A DNA stretch of 64,000 nucleotides from Pleionea litopenaei (GTDB taxonomy: Bacteria > Pseudomonadota > Gammaproteobacteria > Enterobacterales > Kangiellaceae). The stretch's first letter is position 1; each line of letters starts with the position of its first letter. The notes below the pieces were generated by a model. The model saw nothing but the letters and a program-made list of their open reading frames with translations. It was not told the DNA's origin and did no database searches. This document shows, piece after piece, positions 19,135-29,230 of the stretch. The stretch spans positions 372,001 to 436,000 of the forward strand of contig NZ_CP133548.1 in the NCBI RefSeq assembly GCF_031198435.1, given 5' to 3'. A program made the translations under genes and the position numbers.

Positions 19135-19923
19135 ATGCACCCGGCACTTTGGATTAGTAAAACAGGTCTTGATGCGCAATCGACAGATTTGCAAGTCACC
19201 TCTAACAACTTGGCGAATGCCAGTACTATTGGCTACAAGAAAAGCCGCGCGATCTTTGAAGATTTGTTTTATCAAACTGTGAGAGCACCTGGCAGTCAGT
19301 CGTCTCAAAATACCGAGTTGCCTTCTGGTTTAATGCTAGGTACGGGTGTTAAAACCGTCGCTACGCAAAAAGATTTTACGCAAGGTTCTTTTCAATTGAC
19401 TCAAAATCAATTGGATATGGCGATTGAAGGTCCCGGATTTTTTCAGATTTTATTACCCGACGGACAAACCGCTTATACTCGCGCAGGAAACTTTGCATTA
19501 GATGATACGGGGCAAGTTGTTACCTCTGGTTCCGGCTATGTCTTGCAGCCTGGTTTAACGGTTCCGCAAGACGCATTGAGTGTTGATATTGCTCTTGATG
19601 GTAATGTGACCGTTCGCGTGCCCGGTAATGCCGCTCCGGTCAATATTGGGCAAATTCAAACCGCTAACTTTATCAATACGGCAGGATTACAACCCATTGG
19701 GCAAAACTTGTTTTTAGAAACAGGGGCCAGTGGCGCACCCATCGTTGGTAACCCATCAGAAAATGGACTAGGCAATATTCGAGGTGGGCAACTCGAGTCT
19801 TCGAATGTTTCGGTCGTTGAAGAGCTGATTGGCTTGATAGAAACCCAGCGTGCCTATGAAATTAATGCGAAGGTTATTTCCGGTGTCGATCAAATGCTGC
19901 AATACGTGAATCAACAACTTTAA
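19135..19923 (+). CDS. flgG: Flagellar distal rod protein FlgG
   Basis: 262 residues, the distal rod subunit. It carries NNLANASTIGYKKSRAIFEDL at the N-terminus and VVEELIGLIETQRAYEINAK at the C-terminus. The YKKSRAIFEDLFYQT stretch is the FlgG-specific sequence linked to a straight rod. The 111-base gap before it holds no promoter with correct spacing. Confidence 0.97.
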   Translation: MHPALWISKTGLDAQSTDLQVTSNNLANASTIGYKKSRAIFEDLFYQTVRAPGSQSSQNTELPSGLMLGTGVKTVATQKDFTQGSFQLTQNQLDMAIEGPGFFQILLPDGQTAYTRAGNFALDDTGQVVTSGSGYVLQPGLTVPQDALSVDIALDGNVTVRVPGNAAPVNIGQIQTANFINTAGLQPIGQNLFLETGASGAPIVGNPSENGLGNIRGGQLESSNVSVVEELIGLIETQRAYEINAKVISGVDQMLQYVNQQL

Positions 19924-19957
19924 TGCTGCGTAAAAAGCTCCCAGTGAGGTTTATATT

Positions 19958-20641
19958 ATGATGTTCCGAAGCCTTGTATCTTCTTTCTCTTTAATCGTGC
20001 TGTGTGGTTGTCAATCCTTTGTACCACCGGCACCTGATGATCCATATTTTGCACCAAAGTTACCGCAGACTGCTCAACAGCAACAGTTGTCTGGAGGTTC
20101 ACTTTTTTCTACTAGCAATGAGATGCTTTTATACGAAGATAAAAAAGCCAATCGTATTGGAGACATCATTACGATTGAGTTAACCGAGGTTACCGACGCA
20201 ACCAAAAAAGCAGATACAAAAACCAAGAAAGAAAGTGATGTGCAATTAGATAACCCTCTAATAGCAGGCAGAAATTATGTGTTTAATTCTGGTCAATCTT
20301 CGTTTGAAACGTCGCTGGGTATGGAGAACGAGTTTCGAGGTGAGTCAGAGTCGAAGCAGAGCAACAAACTTAACGGCACCATTTCGGTGACGGTACAAAA
20401 TGTGTTACCGAATGGCAATTTAGTGGTTCGCGGAGAGAAGTGGATCACGTTGAATCAAGGCGATGAGTTTATTCGAGTCTCTGGCATTCTACGCCCACAG
20501 GATATTTCGGCTGAAAACACCGCAATGTCCTCTAGGTTGGCAAATGCCCGAATACAATACAGCGGCAAAGGCGCGTTGGCTGACTCAAACTCACAAGGCT
20601 GGTTGGCACGATTTTTTAATAGTAGTTGGTGGCCATTCTAA
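19958..20641 (+). CDS. flgH: Flagellar L-ring protein FlgH
   Basis: 227 residues. Outer-membrane L-ring lipoprotein: signal peptide with lipobox LCGC (lipid-bearing Cys18). Conserved SLFSTSNEMLLYEDKKANRIGD and the C-terminal GKGALADSNSQGWLARFF are typical. It precedes flgI by 16 bases. Confidence 0.97.
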   Translation: MMFRSLVSSFSLIVLCGCQSFVPPAPDDPYFAPKLPQTAQQQQLSGGSLFSTSNEMLLYEDKKANRIGDIITIELTEVTDATKKADTKTKKESDVQLDNPLIAGRNYVFNSGQSSFETSLGMENEFRGESESKQSNKLNGTISVTVQNVLPNGNLVVRGEKWITLNQGDEFIRVSGILRPQDISAENTAMSSRLANARIQYSGKGALADSNSQGWLARFFNSSWWPF

Positions 20642-20657
20642 TTCTTGAGAGCAAATT

Positions 20658-21752
20658 ATGAAAAAGCTAACCGTTTTAACCTTACTAACCTTGTCCGTTT
20701 TCTGCGTTTCAATTGGCGCAGAACGAATTAAAGATATTGCATCAATTCAAGGAGTTAGAAGTAATCACCTGGTCGGCTATGGATTAGTTGTCGGCTTAGA
20801 TGGCACGGGTGAGCAGACAGCCTACACAGCGCAAGCCTTTAAAACCATGTTAAGCCGTTTCGGCATAACTTTGCCGCAAGGCTTAACGCCAAAACTGAAA
20901 AACGTTGCCGCTGTTGCCGTACATGCTGAGTTACCGGCTTTTGCTAAGCCTGGGCAGACCATCGATATTACCGTTTCTAGTTTAGGAAATGCGAAAAGTT
21001 TACGCGGCGGCGCTTTATTATTAACACCACTTAAGGCCGTCGATGGGCAAATTTATGCACTAGCACAAGGGAATTTAGTGGTCGGTGGATTCGGTGCTGA
21101 AGGTGCTGATGGCTCTAAAGTGACCGTGAATATTCCAACGGCAGGTCGAATTCCGAACGGCGCAACGGTAGAGCGATTGGTGGCCAATAGTTTTGCCGAG
21201 GGCGATCATTTTGTCTTCAATTTAAACTATCCAGATTTTACGACCGCTAAGCGCCTTGCCAAATCGATCAATGACTTTGTCGGACCTAACACAGCAAAGC
21301 CTTTAGATGCAGCTTCTATTCAAGTAAGTGCGCCTCGTGATCCTTCGCACAGAGTTGCCTTTCTGTCAGCGCTTGAGAATGTAGAAGTTCAACCCGCAGA
21401 TGCTCGCTCGCGTATCATTATCAATTCTAGAACCGGAACCATTGTGGTCGGTAAAAATGTCCGATTGAAAGAAGCGGCGGTTGCTCATGGGTCTTTGGTT
21501 GTCACCATTAATGAAAACCAACAAGTTAGTCAGCCTAATGCGTTTGCAGGTGGGCAAACAGAAGTGACCGAACAGTCGCAAGTAGACTTAGCTCAACAAG
21601 AAGCAAAAATGTTTCATTTTAATCCTGGTGTTTCTTTGGATGAATTAGTTCGAGCGGTAAACGCAGTCGGCGCTGCTCCTGGTGATCTTATGGCGATTCT
21701 AGAAGCATTGAAGCAGGCAGGAGCCATTCAGGGCGAGTTAGTGGTCATTTAG
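20658..21752 (+). CDS. flgI: Flagellar P-ring protein FlgI
   Basis: 364 residues with a cleavable signal peptide ([21 protein letters not shown]). It forms the periplasmic P ring around the rod. [20 protein letters not shown] and the ending [19 protein letters not shown] are highly conserved in the family. FlgA is its assembly chaperone. Confidence 0.98.
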   Translation: MKKLTVLTLLTLSVFCVSIGAERIKDIASIQGVRSNHLVGYGLVVGLDGTGEQTAYTAQAFKTMLSRFGITLPQGLTPKLKNVAAVAVHAELPAFAKPGQTIDITVSSLGNAKSLRGGALLLTPLKAVDGQIYALAQGNLVVGGFGAEGADGSKVTVNIPTAGRIPNGATVERLVANSFAEGDHFVFNLNYPDFTTAKRLAKSINDFVGPNTAKPLDAASIQVSAPRDPSHRVAFLSALENVEVQPADARSRIIINSRTGTIVVGKNVRLKEAAVAHGSLVVTINENQQVSQPNAFAGGQTEVTEQSQVDLAQQEAKMFHFNPGVSLDELVRAVNAVGAAPGDLMAILEALKQAGAIQGELVVI

Positions 21753-21755
21753 GTT

Positions 21756-22844
21756 ATGCCGATGGAAACCTCTAACTATTACGATCTGAATAGCCTTAAC
21801 CAATACCGCGATCAAGCTAAAGGGTCGCAGCGGGAAACGCTGAAAGCTGCAGTGAAAGAGTTTGAAGCCTATTTTTTAAACTTAATGTTAAAGAATATGC
21901 GCTCAGCGAATGAAGTGTTAGGCGGGGAACACGCACTAACCAGTAATGACGTTTCTTTTTACAATGAAATGCATGATCAGCAATTGGCCTTGCAACTTTC
22001 TCGGTCCAGTCAATTTGGCATCGGTGATATGTTATTTCAACAGTTGGCGCGAGCTCTGCCGAATGATAGTGACTCGAAGAACGATAAACTTGACACCGTT
22101 AATTTAGCAAAGTCAACGTCATCTGAAGTAGCTCCTTCAAGAGAGACACTTTCGATAAGAGAAACATCATCAGGAGAAACACCTTCGAGCAATTCGCAAG
22201 ATAGGCACTCGATTTTACGATCGCGCACCAATACAAACATAAACTTCGGCCCTAGCCTAATCAATATCGCTGGCGATAATAAAAAGGTTAATGTTGAAGC
22301 TTCAAAGTTAAAACAAACCAATATTCAAGAAACTCAAGGCAGTCAGCCAAACCAACCGCAAAGCAGTGAGCATTCGACGAAGAAAAACTTTATTGAGCAA
22401 GTTAAACCGTATGCCATTGAGGCAGCCAAAAAAATTGGTGTTCATCCTGGTGTGCTAATCGCACAAGCAGCCTTAGAAACGGGGTGGGGACGATTCTTCA
22501 GTAAAACCAATTCTGGGGAACAATCGAATAATTTATTTGGCATTAAGGCAACGGGCAGCTGGCAAGGGGATTCGGTAAGTGCGATGACCATTGAATTCAA
22601 CGATGGCATTCCGCAGCAAGTTAAACAAAACTTTCGAGCCTATGACAATATCGGTGAAAGCTTTAACGATTACGTCGAATTGATCAGTGAAAACCCTCGC
22701 TATCAAAGCGCTATTGAGAATAAAGATGATCCTGAAGCTTATCTAAGAAACATTCAAAATGGTGGTTACGCCACTGATCCTGATTACGCTAAAAAAATTC
22801 ATCATATTTTTGTGCGCGAATCACTCAATCAAATAGTCGATTAA
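21756..22844 (+). CDS. flgJ: Rod cap and peptidoglycan hydrolase FlgJ
   Basis: 362 residues. The N-terminal rod-cap domain (about 20-105; EFEAYFLNLMLKNMRSANEV) is followed by a low-complexity Ser/Thr/Glu-rich linker (about 115-205), then a C-terminal glucosaminidase domain (IEAAKKIGVHPGVLIAQAAL, ETGWGRF, NNLFGIK) that opens the peptidoglycan for the rod. The dual-domain form is the usual one in gammaproteobacteria. An in-frame ATG two codons downstream (21762) is an alternative start. Confidence 0.96.
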   Translation: MPMETSNYYDLNSLNQYRDQAKGSQRETLKAAVKEFEAYFLNLMLKNMRSANEVLGGEHALTSNDVSFYNEMHDQQLALQLSRSSQFGIGDMLFQQLARALPNDSDSKNDKLDTVNLAKSTSSEVAPSRETLSIRETSSGETPSSNSQDRHSILRSRTNTNINFGPSLINIAGDNKKVNVEASKLKQTNIQETQGSQPNQPQSSEHSTKKNFIEQVKPYAIEAAKKIGVHPGVLIAQAALETGWGRFFSKTNSGEQSNNLFGIKATGSWQGDSVSAMTIEFNDGIPQQVKQNFRAYDNIGESFNDYVELISENPRYQSAIENKDDPEAYLRNIQNGGYATDPDYAKKIHHIFVRESLNQIVD

Positions 22845-22845
22845 T

Positions 22846-22861
22846 CGGCACGATACTTGCT
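22846..22861 (+). promoter_or_regulatory. Sigma54 promoter for flgKL
   Basis: CGGCACGATACTTGCT has GG and GC ten bases apart and matches the -24/-12 consensus except the first base. It starts two bases after the flgJ stop and lies 55 bases before flgK. Confidence 0.82.
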
Positions 22862-22915
22862 CATATTCCTGTATGGACAAACACTTAGTACGATCAATCT
22901 ATCCAGGAATTAATT

Positions 22916-24901
22916 ATGTCAGGTAACTTTCTTGATATCGGTGTTTCTGGGTTACTTTCAACCCAAGCCGCTATAAACACGGTGTCGCATAATATTGCGA
23001 ATGCCAACACTGATGGTTACAGCCGTCAGGTTACTCAAATTGACACGCGAACCCCGCAGTTCTTGGGTGGTAACTACATAGGGTCGGGTGCTGAGCTTGA
23101 TGCGATTAAGCGTATTTTTGACGTCTCAACCGCATTAGAGCTGCAATCTAACCTTTCTCAGTTAAGTGAGCTAGAAGTCTATTTGGAGCAAGCTTCGCGC
23201 GTGGACAACTTGGTTGCAGACAGCTCAACCAGTTTAACAGAAGGCATTCAAGCGTTCTTTGCCGCAGTGCAAACGGTGGCTGACAATCCATCCTCATCGT
23301 CTGCGCGACAAGTCTTGCTGAGTCAAGCCAATTTATTGTCGGGTCGTTTTGAGACTTTGTATAAACAACTCGATTCGCAAACTCGTTCAATCAATATTGG
23401 CATTGAATCGGCCGCGGAAGAAATTACCGCTTTAGGGAAAAGTATTGCCGAGTTAAATGTAAAAATTTCCGCTGCAACCGGCGGCGGTTTAGGTGATCCC
23501 AACGATTTGATGGATCAACGAGATCGTCTCATCAATGAACTAGCCGATTTAGTGGATATAAAAACCATCAATCAGAGTGACAGTTCTATCAGTGTATTTG
23601 TTGGGACTGGGCAAGCATTAGTCGTCGGAGCTACGGCTAACACAATCACCGCGCAACCCAAAACCAGCGATCCTCGTAACTATGATATTTTTATTCAAAG
23701 TGGTGTGGGTAGCCTTCCGATAACTGAGACCATCAGTGGTGGTAAATTGGGTGGCTATTTACGAGTGCGAGATGAAATTATTGAGCCTGCGTACAACGTT
23801 ATTGGCCGAGTTGCCATCGGAATGGCCGACACATTGAATCAACAACAACAGTTGGGCATGGATTTAAACAATGATCTCGGAAACTTATTTTTTACCGACA
23901 TCAATGATCCCAGCGTCATCGGTCGTCGAGTGATCAGCGATACCAATAACACGGGTAATGCGGCGATTCAGATCCAAATTGATGACGTTAGCGCGTTATC
24001 GGATTCTAATTATCAACTGCGCTTTCAAGCCGGTAACTATATTTTAACCGACTCAACCTCCAACGCCACCATCGCAACCTTTCCACCTCCGGGTGCAACA
24101 CCTGCAACGATCGCGGTACCGTCCGAAGGTTTTAGTATTATTATTGACAGCGGTGCGGCCGTGAATGGTGATCGCTTCGCGGTCTTCCCGACGCGAAATG
24201 GTTCGCTCGATATGAACGTAGCCATTACCAATCCTAATCAAATCGCGGCAGCCATGCCGGTAAAAGCCGAAGGTGATGTGAGTAATCTCGGTACTGCCGA
24301 AGTCACCGGTGTCAGTGTATTTGATACCACGACGCCACAATTTACTAACGTCGCTCAAGATCTCGACCCGCCTTTGGTATTTGAGTTTACCTCGGCAACC
24401 ACTTTCAACGTACGAGATGCAAACACTAATGCCATTATCACTGGACCGGTTGCTGGTTTTGTACCGAATCAGGACAATGACATGTTAGCACTTGCTGGCT
24501 TAAATTATGGCTATGAAATTACCGTCAATGGTCAACCACAAAACGGTGATTTGATTAATGTTAGCTATAATACCAATGGTATTGGCGATAACCGAAATAT
24601 GTTGTTGATGGCAGATTTACAACAGCAAAACACACTCGATAATGGGACTTCAAACTATCAGCAAGCATTTGCTCGTTTAGTGAGTGATGTGGGTACGCGT
24701 ACTCAAGAATCTCAAATTAATCGTTCTGCAGCAGATAGCTTGGTTGCTCAAACACGAGAGCGACGTGAGTCAATCTCGGGGGTTAACTTAGATGAAGAGG
24801 CTGCAAAATTGATAAAGTTCGAACAAGCCTATCAGGCATCGGCGCAAATCATTCAAGTTGCACGAACGATTTTTCAGACCATTATTGATTCGACACGGTA
24901 G
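22916..24901 (+). CDS. flgK: Hook-filament junction protein FlgK
   Basis: 661 residues. First junction protein between hook and filament (HAP1). It has the signatures SGLLSTQAAINTVSHNIANA (N-terminal) and NLDEEAAKLIKFEQAYQASA (C-terminal). It is long compared with the roughly 550 residues of enteric FlgK, with extra sequence in the central outer domains. Its partner chaperone is FlgN. Confidence 0.97.
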   Translation: MSGNFLDIGVSGLLSTQAAINTVSHNIANANTDGYSRQVTQIDTRTPQFLGGNYIGSGAELDAIKRIFDVSTALELQSNLSQLSELEVYLEQASRVDNLVADSSTSLTEGIQAFFAAVQTVADNPSSSSARQVLLSQANLLSGRFETLYKQLDSQTRSINIGIESAAEEITALGKSIAELNVKISAATGGGLGDPNDLMDQRDRLINELADLVDIKTINQSDSSISVFVGTGQALVVGATANTITAQPKTSDPRNYDIFIQSGVGSLPITETISGGKLGGYLRVRDEIIEPAYNVIGRVAIGMADTLNQQQQLGMDLNNDLGNLFFTDINDPSVIGRRVISDTNNTGNAAIQIQIDDVSALSDSNYQLRFQAGNYILTDSTSNATIATFPPPGATPATIAVPSEGFSIIIDSGAAVNGDRFAVFPTRNGSLDMNVAITNPNQIAAAMPVKAEGDVSNLGTAEVTGVSVFDTTTPQFTNVAQDLDPPLVFEFTSATTFNVRDANTNAIITGPVAGFVPNQDNDMLALAGLNYGYEITVNGQPQNGDLINVSYNTNGIGDNRNMLLMADLQQQNTLDNGTSNYQQAFARLVSDVGTRTQESQINRSAADSLVAQTRERRESISGVNLDEEAAKLIKFEQAYQASAQIIQVARTIFQTIIDSTR

Positions 24902-24910
24902 GATCACGCG

Positions 24911-26104
24911 ATGCGAATTTCGACCAATCAGTTAAGTATGTCGGGCCTTAGAGAAATTTTAAACCGGCAAGCGGATCTACGTGACTTGCAACTACGTCTT
25001 GCCACGCAAAAAAAGTTTTTAACTCCAGCGGACGATCCTGTTGCCGCGACCAGTGTTTTGAACCTAGATACCGATATTGCGTTAACAGAGCAATATAATC
25101 GAAATGCTGATTTAGCTCAATCAAGTAATGAATTGGAAGAGTCAATTTTAAGCAGTGTGACTACGATCAATTTTAGAATTAAAGAGCTGTTTGTTAGCCT
25201 TGGTGATGGTGCTTACCAAGCAGAAGAGCTCAACGCGATAAAGTTAGAGCTGCAGCAGCGTCGAGATGAGTTAGTAGGGTTAGCAAACTCGAGGAATTCG
25301 TCTGGCGAATATTTATTCTCAGGATTTCAAACACAAACTAAACCATTTACTGAAGATGCCGCTGGCAACATTATCTATAATGGCGATCAAGGGCAAAGAA
25401 ATTTACGTGTTAGCAGTGGCTTAACGGTACCAATCTCCGATTCTGGTTTTGATGTATTTATAAATAGCTTTAACGGTAATGGTAAGATTATAACTGGCTC
25501 AAACGCTGCGAATACGGGTACCGGCGTTATTGAACCCATCAATACCGGAAATGCTTCAATAGTCGATGATTTCGAAATTCAGTTCACATCGGATACAACA
25601 TACGACATTGTGAATTTAACCACCGCGACGGTTATACAAAGTGGGACCTACACAGAAGGTTCTCGAATCAATTTCGCTGGCGTTGCGGTTGAGATCAATG
25701 GCACTCCGCTTAACGGTGATGTTTTTACCGTTAATCCTTCGCAACGTCAAAGTATTTTCGATACCCTCGACAATGTGATCAATGCAATTGAAAACTACGA
25801 TAGTTCTGAACCAGGTCGCGCTCAGTTTCGTAACACAATGATTGCGATGGACGACTCGTTTGAAAACAATATGACAATGGTTGACAATATCCGTAGCAAG
25901 ATAGGTACACGGCTCAACTCAATCGATGAAGAACGATCAACCAATCAAGGATTAATTCTGACTCAAAAGCAAACCTTGTCGAAACTACAAGATTTGGATA
26001 TGGTCGAAGCTGCGAGTGAGTTGTCTCGACAAACAACGGTATTAGAGGCGGCGCAGTCGTCTTTTGTTCGGGTTCAAAACCTCAGTATTTTCCGCTTTCT
26101 TTAA
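24911..26104 (+). CDS. flgL: Hook-filament junction protein FlgL
   Basis: 397 residues. Second junction protein (HAP3), related to flagellin: N-terminal RISTNQLSMSGLREILNRQA and C-terminal ELSRQTTVLEAAQSSFVRVQ helices, with KKFLTPADDPVAATSVL. It follows flgK by nine bases and ends the plus-strand flg block. Confidence 0.96.
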   Translation: MRISTNQLSMSGLREILNRQADLRDLQLRLATQKKFLTPADDPVAATSVLNLDTDIALTEQYNRNADLAQSSNELEESILSSVTTINFRIKELFVSLGDGAYQAEELNAIKLELQQRRDELVGLANSRNSSGEYLFSGFQTQTKPFTEDAAGNIIYNGDQGQRNLRVSSGLTVPISDSGFDVFINSFNGNGKIITGSNAANTGTGVIEPINTGNASIVDDFEIQFTSDTTYDIVNLTTATVIQSGTYTEGSRINFAGVAVEINGTPLNGDVFTVNPSQRQSIFDTLDNVINAIENYDSSEPGRAQFRNTMIAMDDSFENNMTMVDNIRSKIGTRLNSIDEERSTNQGLILTQKQTLSKLQDLDMVEAASELSRQTTVLEAAQSSFVRVQNLSIFRFL

Positions 26105-26186
26105 TCGATCGTTTTAGGGCTTTTATAACCTAGTTTCTCGTTTAGCCAGATTCTTTCGACGATTAGTTATTTTCAGAAAAATTGAG

Positions 26187-26738
26187 TTATTCGAGCATTT
26201 TACGTCGAGAAATTGAGATAGGTTGGTAGCCTTGAGCCTGCCAAAAACCATCGGCCAATGCGTTGTCATAGGTATGCTGGCATTCTATATTCTTGACGCC
26301 AGCGTCTAAACAACTTTGTTCAAAAAATGACAAAAGCTGTTTTCCGAGTTGATGTTTACGCCATTCTGGCTCAACCCACAATATCATGACTTTTCCAATG
26401 AGTGGGTTTGCGACGATGCCTTCGCCACTCAGTTGAATTTCTCCCAGTAAACAGCCCAAGGGTTGTTGCTTGTGATCAACACCGACAAGCGTCAATGCAT
26501 TTTGATTGGTTAAGAGCTGCTGTACCCAAGTGGTTAAATTTTTTTCGATATTGGGATCAAGATCATCTATCTCGGAACTTTCGTGCCGTTGCAAAGATAG
26601 AATGGCGTTAACCAAGTAGGGCAGGTGTGTTTGATCGGCTAACTGTATGGATACATCAAATGGAGATTCACCACTCGATTGTTCAATGTTCGAAGGTGTC
26701 ACAGAGCTTTGTGGGGAGCGTTTAGCGGTTATCGGCAT
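26187..26738 (-). CDS. GNAT-family N-acetyltransferase, overlapping fliT
   Basis: 183 residues from the ATG at 26738 (a TTG at 26774 would add 12). It has the GCN5-related acetyltransferase pattern: VMILWVEPEWRKHQLGKQLL is the beta4/alpha3 acetyl-CoA loop, although the R/QxxGxG/A motif is degenerate. The C-terminal ADGFWQAQGYQPI is typical. Its start overlaps the end of fliT by 17 bases, so it is the last gene of the flagellin-chaperone run. Substrate unknown; a flagellar protein is possible from context but unsupported by sequence. Confidence 0.8.
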   Translation of the reverse strand: MPITAKRSPQSSVTPSNIEQSSGESPFDVSIQLADQTHLPYLVNAILSLQRHESSEIDDLDPNIEKNLTTWVQQLLTNQNALTLVGVDHKQQPLGCLLGEIQLSGEGIVANPLIGKVMILWVEPEWRKHQLGKQLLSFFEQSCLDAGVKNIECQHTYDNALADGFWQAQGYQPISISRRKMLE

Positions 26739-27042
26739 ACGCACGTGCAGCTTTAAATGAACTGCGCAGGTCAAGTCTTTGTTTGACCGATGATTTCTTC
26801 ATTTGTTCCAACCGTAATAATTGGCGATCAATCTGCTGTTTAATTTCACTGGTTAAACGAGTGGTTTCAGTGGTCGCAGAATCGGGAGAAAGCTGTTCAA
26901 AAAAAGTATGTAAAAGGGAATCTCTCTCCGCTGAAAGGGACTCGGCAAAGTCCCACTGTTGATCATCCAAATGCTGATCGATCTCGTCGCCAATACTTAA
27001 TGCTTTAAGTAATGCAGAGTGATTATTTAAGGCGCCCATCAT
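26722..27042 (-). CDS. fliT: FliT-like flagellar chaperone
   Basis: 106 residues, helical and charged. Position directly after fliD-fliS suggests FliT, which binds the filament cap FliD (and, in enterics, the master regulator). Sequence similarity is low, as is usual for this family. The ATG at 27042 overlaps the fliS stop by four bases (ATGA); a longer frame upstream lies inside fliS. Confidence 0.75.
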   Translation of the reverse strand: MMGALNNHSALLKALSIGDEIDQHLDDQQWDFAESLSAERDSLLHTFFEQLSPDSATTETTRLTSEIKQQIDRQLLRLEQMKKSSVKQRLDLRSSFKAARAYADNR

Positions 27043-27431
27043 TGTGCTTCGGCTTGCTCTTTGATGCCATCCCAACCTTCTTTTATTTCACTAAGCACAC
27101 TGAGCACTTTATCGAGCTCTTCTGTTGAGTTCTGTATATTTGCGATGGCTAGCTGAGCGGTACAATAGTCATATAACTCATTAAGAGTGTTGGCGATTTC
27201 ACCGCCTTTCTCTTTATCGAGACTGCCTTGCAATCCACCAATAATCGAAATGGCCCAACTGATGTGTTCACCTTTTTCAGCAACCATACTTTTCTTGATG
27301 AAGTATTTACTGCGATTGACTTTTTCAATAGCACCTTCAAGAAGCATTTGAATTAAGCGGTGAGGACTGGCATTTTCAACGTCAGTCGCTGTTCCGAGTT
27401 TCTTATATGCTAAAGCACCTGTTACGCCCAT
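27039..27431 (-). CDS. fliS: Flagellin export chaperone FliS
   Basis: 130 residues. It binds the C-terminus of flagellin in the cytoplasm and prevents early polymerisation. Conserved ENASPHRLIQMLLEGAIEKV and the closing helices identify it. It lies 22 bases after fliD. Confidence 0.95.
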   Translation of the reverse strand: MGVTGALAYKKLGTATDVENASPHRLIQMLLEGAIEKVNRSKYFIKKSMVAEKGEHISWAISIIGGLQGSLDKEKGGEIANTLNELYDYCTAQLAIANIQNSTEELDKVLSVLSEIKEGWDGIKEQAEAQ

Positions 27432-27453
27432 AGTGAATACCTTAAATAATTAA

Positions 27454-28839
27454 TTAATCATCTTTCGAACTTTTGCCGGATGAGAATCCAGGTAAGTTCG
27501 CGAGTTGTGTTGCTAAAAAGCTGCTGGTGTTATTGTATTGCGCGACTAAAGCATCCATTGCGCCAAACTGTTTTTGTAAGCGAATGGTTAGACTTTCAAT
27601 ACGCAGTGCTAGTTGTTCACGCTCATCATTAATGCGATCGATTTGACCATTAAGCGACTCTTCTCGTTGTGCAATGACTCCTGTGGTACCGGCAAAAGAG
27701 TCGACGATATCAATGAGTCGATTGGCAATCCCATCATCAGCGGTGAACAATTCTTCAAAGGATGAGTAAGATTCGTCGATGGCTTTATCTAAGCGAGTTG
27801 TTGAAAAATTTAATGAGCCGTCGCGAGCAGTAGTAATACCCAGTGAGGTTAAGCTATTAAAGTCAGAACTCACACCTGAGACGGGTGTGGTTAATGCATT
27901 TCGAAGCTGTGATTCAACGGACCGGACTGTCGCATCGCCAACCAGTGGGCCTGGTGCGTTTTCATCAGTCGAACTTAGACCTTGAATGGTTGATATTAAG
28001 TTGTTAAATGCAGCAACTAACGCAGTGACTTTTGATTTGACACTCTCGGTGTCTTGTTTGATTGTTAAGGTTGTGGTTTCACCGGGGTCATTCACCACAC
28101 CCGCAGTGATGGTGACACCTTCAATAATATCTTTAAATTCGTTACTGTCCCCGACTGATTGGTAACCATCGACTTTGATCGAAGCACTCGAAGCTGCTTC
28201 ATCTAAATTTAAGTTAGTGGAGAGGGCGTCGAGCGCTGCATTGTCATTAGTGACAACTAAGTCATTGCCAGTGCCTGTTTCATTCGAGGTCAGTTTTAAC
28301 AAACTACCCGTGTCGACACCGTCGCTCACGTTATTTAAAACGCTCGCAGTCACGCCGAAATTGGATTCATCGTCATTAATTTTAGCTTGAATGTCTTCTA
28401 ATGTGTCAGTTGCTTCAACAACCACATCAAAGGTTTTGCCATTGGCTGAAAAGGTCAGGGTGCCTGCGGCAAATGTGGTTGAGCCTCCGCCAGTAAAAAT
28501 TTGCGAGGTCAGTTCGCTGCCTTGAGCAAGCGATTCTACTTCAATATCGTACTTACCAGGTTGCGCTGAAGTTCCACCATTCACACTGATAAAGTCTTGT
28601 GTCGACAGGCTCGCCGTTTTGTTGTTGAAGGCACTTGGCAAGGTTAATGCGAATAGATTGCTTCGCACCTCTGATAAGGCAGAGCGTAAGTTTCCAAGGC
28701 CCGACAAGGTCAATTGAATATCGGATTCACGCCGAGCAAAAGCAGCTTGTTTTGGGGTCGCTTCAGCTCCGACGATCGCATCGATGATGCTGTTGACATC
28801 GATGCCAGAACCTATGCCACCAAAGGATATTGATCCCAT
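27454..28839 (-). CDS. fliD: Filament cap protein FliD
   Basis: 461 residues. FliD forms the distal cap that folds incoming flagellin. N-terminal IGSGIDVNSIIDAIVGAEATP and C-terminal QKQFGAMDALVAQYNNTSSFL are conserved coiled-coil regions. A sigma28-type promoter lies just upstream at 28880-28906, so fliD-fliS-fliT and the acetyltransferase gene can be expressed with the flagellins. Confidence 0.97.
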   Translation of the reverse strand: MGSISFGGIGSGIDVNSIIDAIVGAEATPKQAAFARRESDIQLTLSGLGNLRSALSEVRSNLFALTLPSAFNNKTASLSTQDFISVNGGTSAQPGKYDIEVESLAQGSELTSQIFTGGGSTTFAAGTLTFSANGKTFDVVVEATDTLEDIQAKINDDESNFGVTASVLNNVSDGVDTGSLLKLTSNETGTGNDLVVTNDNAALDALSTNLNLDEAASSASIKVDGYQSVGDSNEFKDIIEGVTITAGVVNDPGETTTLTIKQDTESVKSKVTALVAAFNNLISTIQGLSSTDENAPGPLVGDATVRSVESQLRNALTTPVSGVSSDFNSLTSLGITTARDGSLNFSTTRLDKAIDESYSSFEELFTADDGIANRLIDIVDSFAGTTGVIAQREESLNGQIDRINDEREQLALRIESLTIRLQKQFGAMDALVAQYNNTSSFLATQLANLPGFSSGKSSKDD

Positions 28840-28879
28840 TCTTTTTTACCTAAGTTATTACTTTGGTCACTTAGTAAGG

Positions 28880-28906
28880 TTATCGGAAAATAAAACACCG
28901 ACTTTA
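28880..28906 (-). promoter_or_regulatory. Sigma28 promoter for fliD
   Basis: On the minus strand TAAA (28906-28903), a 15-base spacer and TCCGATAA (28887-28880) match the TAAA-N15-GCCGATAA consensus with one difference. Confidence 0.85.
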
Positions 28907-29208
28907 ACCTTCGAGTGAAAGATTTCATTAAAATTTCTAGACTGAAAAAGCATTAAAAGCCATTCCTTTGCACTCAATCTCGTTGGTTTAAAAAGGTTTA
29001 AATTTTTAGAACCATCAATCATACACAGTATAGTTGCTGCGAATGATTCTCGCGTGATTTCTGAGCTACAAGCAGTGGCTTAACGGCATTCAGACTAAAA
29101 TTGTTTCAACCTTGTTTAATCAACACAGTCGATGGAACCTATTTGATTAAACACTCTTACTTCTGAAAGCAACATGCATGCCGAAATAGAACATGCAGTA
29201 ATATAAAA
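28907..29208. other. Gene-free stretch between the fliD promoter and flaG
   Basis: About 300 bases of AT-rich sequence without a supported gene or a clear RNA structure. A minus-strand stretch resembling part of a tRNA D arm (GTAGCTCAG near 29061-29080) lacks the other arms. Confidence 0.45.
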
Positions 29209-29224
29209 GGGAGCCGAAGCTCCC
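29209..29224 (-). terminator. Rho-independent terminator after flaG
   Basis: GGGAGC-TTCG-GCTCCC (minus strand) followed by TTTTAT: a 6-bp stem with the stable UUCG tetraloop and a U-run, starting seven bases past the flaG stop. It ends the fliC1-flaG transcript. Confidence 0.9.
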
Positions 29225-29230
29225 TAATCA

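Noticed and set aside
29061-29080. tRNA-like GTAGCTCAG on the minus strand
   Set aside because: No acceptor stem, anticodon arm or T arm can be folded around it.
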